Shown here piece by piece: positions 6,728 through 9,019 of a stretch of 9,019 bases of DNA. The notes below the pieces were generated by a model, which ran no database searches, was not told where the DNA came from, and saw nothing but the letters and a program-made list of their open reading frames with translations. Origin of the DNA: CAZSMK01 sp964608095 (GTDB lineage: Bacteria > Sumerlaeota > Sumerlaeia > MWCT01 > JAGHBZ01); assembly GCA_964608095.1 (NCBI GenBank), contig CAZSMK010000002.1, positions 1 to 9,019 of the forward strand, in the 5' to 3' direction. How positions within the stretch are numbered: the first letter of the stretch is position 1; each line of letters begins with the position of its first letter. Both the position numbers and the translations under genes were made by a program.

Positions 6728-6964
6728 GTGAGTGGGATTAGAGTTACTTCATTTACAATCGATGAAGATTTTCCTCTTTGCAAAAAAAATGTATACTGGA
6801 AAGACGGAGACTCCTGGATGGGATATCTGGAAGAATATCCCGATTATATGACTCAGGGAACGACGCTTGAAGAACTAAAAGAAAACTTGAAAGATATTTA
6901 TAAAGAACTGCTGAGCGGCACCATACCCTGTGTCCGAAAAGTTGAAGAACTGGAAGTCACATGA
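6728..6964 (+). CDS. hicB: HicB-family antitoxin (short form), start uncertain
   Basis: Antitoxin of a HicBA pair. It would neutralise the HicA ribonuclease by binding it. The recognisable HicB core starts about base 6791 and runs to the stop: VYWKDGD, then WMGYLEEYPDYMTQG and TLEELKENLKDIYKELLSG, ending in VRKVEELEV. This is the short, DNA-binding-domain-free type. The 5' end is unclear. The frame is open back to TTG 6665, which overlaps the preceding stop, and GTG 6728 is another start; neither has a ribosome site. ATG 6762 lies in a different frame and would join the HicB frame if the A8 run (6782-6789) had one more A. I use GTG 6728 as a compromise. The stop overlaps hicA by ATGA (6961-6964), which implies translational coupling. 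The pair looks more AT-rich than the flanking genes, consistent with mobile toxin-antitoxin loci. Confidence 0.75.
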   Translation: MSGIRVTSFTIDEDFPLCKKNVYWKDGDSWMGYLEEYPDYMTQGTTLEELKENLKDIYKELLSGTIPCVRKVEELEVT

Positions 6965-7215
6965 AACGTAAAGAGATGATCAAGACTCTCAAAGACATGG
7001 GATGTGTTTTGATACGCCATGGTGGAAAGCACGAATGGTGTTATAATCCTCAGACCAAAATTTCCCGGCTGGTCCCTCGACATAATGAAATAAACGAATA
7101 TCTTGCCCGCCATATTATCAAAAATTCTCAAAGACAACGAATGATCAATTTACCGATTCGGACAACGATAGGAATTCTAATCCACCTCATGCTTTCGGTG
7201 GTTTTTAACTCGTAA
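6961..7215 (+). CDS. hicA: HicA-family mRNA interferase toxin, probably frameshifted near its end
   Basis: Toxin of the HicBA pair, a small double-stranded-RNA-binding-fold ribonuclease expected to cleave mRNA. Residues 1-54 are a typical HicA: MKRKEMIKTLKDMGC, RHGGKHEW (19-26) with candidate catalytic His24, LVPRHNEINEYLARHIIK (37-54). As read, the protein is 84 residues, with a hydrophobic C-terminal tail foreign to the family. Removing one A from the A5 run at 7120-7124 gives IIKILKDNE followed by TGA at 7142-7144, a 60-residue protein with the usual HicA ending. The extra A is therefore either a sequencing error or a real frameshift. The terminator hairpin at 7182-7206 lies inside the extension, which also argues that 7144 is the natural end. 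The start ATG overlaps the hicB stop. Confidence 0.8.
   Translation: MKRKEMIKTLKDMGCVLIRHGGKHEWCYNPQTKISRLVPRHNEINEYLARHIIKNSQRQRMINLPIRTTIGILIHLMLSVVFNS
7182..7206 (+). terminator. Putative intrinsic terminator of the hicBA operon
   Basis: CCACC (7182-7186) and GGTGG (7197-7201) form a 5-bp GC-rich stem with a 10-base loop, followed directly by TTTTT (7202-7206). It sits between hicA and the convergent mutS end, on the strand of hicBA. The stem is short, so efficiency is uncertain. Confidence 0.5.
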
Positions 7216-7235
7216 TAATACTTGAACATTCGCGG

Positions 7236-8957
7236 CTATTTTTTCTTCTTTGCTTCTTCGATGAGTTTTTGGAGTGTGTGGAGCGCCTGGAGCGGAGTCA
7301 TGTTGTTGACGTCCATATCCTTTAATTTTTCAATCACGGGATCGGGCATATTCTTTTCCAGGAACGACAACTGAATCGCACCGGAATCGCCTGTGGATTT
7401 TCTCAAGTGTCGCGGCGTCGGTCCCTTGACATCTATGCTGCGTTCCTCTTCCATGCTCTGCAAAATCTCGCCGGCACGACGCACTACTTCGTTTGGTATC
7501 CCCGCCAGCTGCGCCGCATAAATACCGTATGACCGGTCGGTGCCCCCTCGCACAATTTTGTAGAGAAACACAATTCGGTCAGCCTCTTCAAGAACCGCAA
7601 CATTAAAATTTTTAGCCCTCGATAGGTAGTTCTCGAGTTCTGTCACTTCATGGTAATGGGTGGCGAACAGTGTCTTGGGGGTGCAGCGTTTTGTGTTATG
7701 GAGATGTTCGATCACTGCCCATGCGATGCTGAGCCCGTCGTAGGTGCTGGTGCCTCTGCCGATCTCGTCGAGGATAACGAGACTTCTGCTGGTTGCGTTA
7801 TGCATAATATTCGCGGCCTCGTTCATCTCGACCAGGAACGTGCTTTGTCCTCGTGCAAGATGGTCCATGGCACCGACGCGGGTGAAGATACGGTCAACCA
7901 CGCACACACTCGCCTTGCGCGCCGGGACAAACGAACCGATATGCGCCATCAACGTTATCAAGGCGACCTGACGAATATAGGTCGACTTGCCTGCCATGTT
8001 CGGTCCTGTGATAATAATGATCTGGTTCTCGCGATTGTCAAGGGTCGTGTCGTTGGGCACAAAAGGATGGTCGAGGTTAATGAGCTCGAGTACCGGATGG
8101 CGTCCCTCCTCGATATGAATCCGGTCGTCTGTTGTAATCTCGGGCTCAACGTAATCATTACTTATCGCCGCTTCCGCCAACGAAATCAAGCTGTCCAGAA
8201 CCGCAATCAGCGCAGCCTGTTGCTGTATCTTTCGCGTATAGCCGGAGACGAATTCGCGCAACTCTTCAAACAACTGGTATTCGAGGTCTTTGCTTTTCTC
8301 CTCTGCATTGAGTATGGTCTCCTCTTTCTCTTTCAGTTCCTGGGTGACGTAGCGTTCAGCGTTCACCAGCGTCTGTTTCCGGATATAGTCTTCCGGAATC
8401 TTTGCACCGGCTTGTTTCAGGTTTGCCTTCGTAATCTCGATATAGTAGCCGAAGACTTTATTAAAACCAATTTTCAAATTAGGAATCCCCGTACGTTCAC
8501 TTTCTTTGAGCCGAAGTCGGTTGATGAAATCTTTGCTGTTTTTCATGATAGAGCGAAGTTCATCGAGTTGGGTGTCAATACCGCTGCGGATGAGCGCGCC
8601 TTCGCGAAGCGACACCGGCGGGTCGTCCACCAGTGTGGTCTCGAGCCGCGCCCCGAGCTCCTTTAGAGGGTCCATTCTCTGGCGAATGTCCACGAGCATT
8701 GCTGCGCTGCTCTCGTTTAACGCCAACATGATTTCAGGAATGCGCCTTATCGAGTTCCTGAGCGCCACGAGATCGCGAGCATTGGCGGTGCGACACCCCA
8801 CTCTGCCCATGATCCGTTCGAGGTCGTTTATTCCCTTGAGCGATTCCTTTATTTTGCTCCGTAGCGCCGTATGCTCTACAAAGTCTCGTACCGATGCCAG
8901 CCGTTCTTTGATAGCCTTTGCGTCAATAAGGGGTTGTGTCACCCATTGCCGCAACAT
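7236..8957 (-). CDS. mutS: DNA mismatch repair protein MutS, C-terminal part (5' truncated)
   Basis: The last 573 residues of MutS, which recognises mismatches as a dimer and uses ATP to recruit MutL. Full-length proteins have about 850-900 residues, so the mismatch-binding and connector domains are missing. The fragment begins at the LRQWVTQPLID motif in the core domain, continues through the lever and clamp helices (about 140-250) and reaches the ATPase. Walker A is GPNMAGKST (318-326), followed by FTRVGAMDHLARGQSTF (358-374), Walker B LVILDEIGRGTS (393-404) and the FATHYHE switch (431-437). The tail ends in the MTPLQALHTLQ helix (553-563) that occurs in most MutS1 proteins. The ATG at 8957 is an internal methionine, not the start: LRQW is normally preceded by several hundred residues. 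Upstream the sequence turns into a G-run, reading poly-glycine that does not match the family. All ATPase motifs are intact. It converges with hicA. Confidence 0.95.
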   Translation of the reverse strand: MLRQWVTQPLIDAKAIKERLASVRDFVEHTALRSKIKESLKGINDLERIMGRVGCRTANARDLVALRNSIRRIPEIMLALNESSAAMLVDIRQRMDPLKELGARLETTLVDDPPVSLREGALIRSGIDTQLDELRSIMKNSKDFINRLRLKESERTGIPNLKIGFNKVFGYYIEITKANLKQAGAKIPEDYIRKQTLVNAERYVTQELKEKEETILNAEEKSKDLEYQLFEELREFVSGYTRKIQQQAALIAVLDSLISLAEAAISNDYVEPEITTDDRIHIEEGRHPVLELINLDHPFVPNDTTLDNRENQIIIITGPNMAGKSTYIRQVALITLMAHIGSFVPARKASVCVVDRIFTRVGAMDHLARGQSTFLVEMNEAANIMHNATSRSLVILDEIGRGTSTYDGLSIAWAVIEHLHNTKRCTPKTLFATHYHEVTELENYLSRAKNFNVAVLEEADRIVFLYKIVRGGTDRSYGIYAAQLAGIPNEVVRRAGEILQSMEEERSIDVKGPTPRHLRKSTGDSGAIQLSFLEKNMPDPVIEKLKDMDVNNMTPLQALHTLQKLIEEAKKKK

Positions 8958-8958
8958 T

Positions 8959-9019
8959 CCCCCCCCCCCCCTTCCCCGGACCCGGCAATCAAGGCCCCCA
9001 GCCCGGGTCCCCCCTTTTC
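8959..9019. other. C-rich contig end, probable sequence artefact
   Basis: C13 (8959-8971) interrupts mutS and is followed by C-rich sequence with an 8-bp perfect inverted repeat, GGACCCGG (8978-8985) and CCGGGTCC (9003-9010). Translated in the mutS frame it gives a glycine/arginine-rich peptide instead of the expected conserved core. It is best read as low-quality or chimeric terminal sequence, not genomic DNA adjoining mutS. Confidence 0.7.

Noticed and set aside
6789..6815. ATG at 6789 as the hicB start
   Set aside because: It is out of frame with the HicB core and reads into unrelated codons.
7650..8666. A 338-codon open frame on the + strand opposite mutS
   Set aside because: It lies wholly antisense to clear MutS motifs, has no family resemblance and reflects the codon bias of mutS.

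Overview
The window looks like one end of a Gram-negative bacterial contig, probably from a metagenome or uncultured genome. Three of the proteins carry export signals, two of them lipoprotein-type, and one gene matches bacterial serine palmitoyltransferase, which is common in Bacteroidetes and relatives. An FCB-type or similar sphingolipid-capable lineage is therefore plausible, but this is inference and nothing here fixes the taxonomy. The 3' end degenerates into a C13 run and C-rich sequence that no longer matches the mutS gene it interrupts, so the last 60 bases are suspect.

Layout. Bases 1-251 hold no convincing gene. A leftward two-gene operon follows: an LPP20-like lipoprotein (1086-1490), then a secreted protein with two LPP20-like units joined by a proline-rich linker (252-1052). 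A short divergent region (1491-1648) carries a TTGACG/TATAAG promoter overlaid by three 11-bp direct repeats that look like an operator. Rightward from it come a ribbon-helix-helix regulator (1649-1954), a serine palmitoyltransferase-like PLP enzyme (2007-3227) and a NamZ/DUF1343 exo-muramidase-like lipoprotein (3261-4484). Close spacing and good ribosome binding sites suggest one operon for envelope lipid and peptidoglycan metabolism under an autoregulated RHH protein. Bases 4485-4886 are non-coding and include a degenerate 9-bp repeat array.

The gene at 4887-6668 is the most unusual: two membrane segments around a pore-like stretch without a potassium filter, two TrkA-N/RCK Rossmann domains and a C-terminal RyR domain. 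It abuts a hicBA toxin-antitoxin pair (6728-7215). hicA appears frameshifted in an A-run near its end, so its natural stop is probably at 7144, just before a terminator hairpin. The hicB start is unclear. The right end is the C-terminal two thirds of mutS on the minus strand, truncated by the contig edge.

The best candidates for further attention are the channel-like RyR protein, the RHH operator array with its lipid/muramidase operon, and the hicA frameshift.
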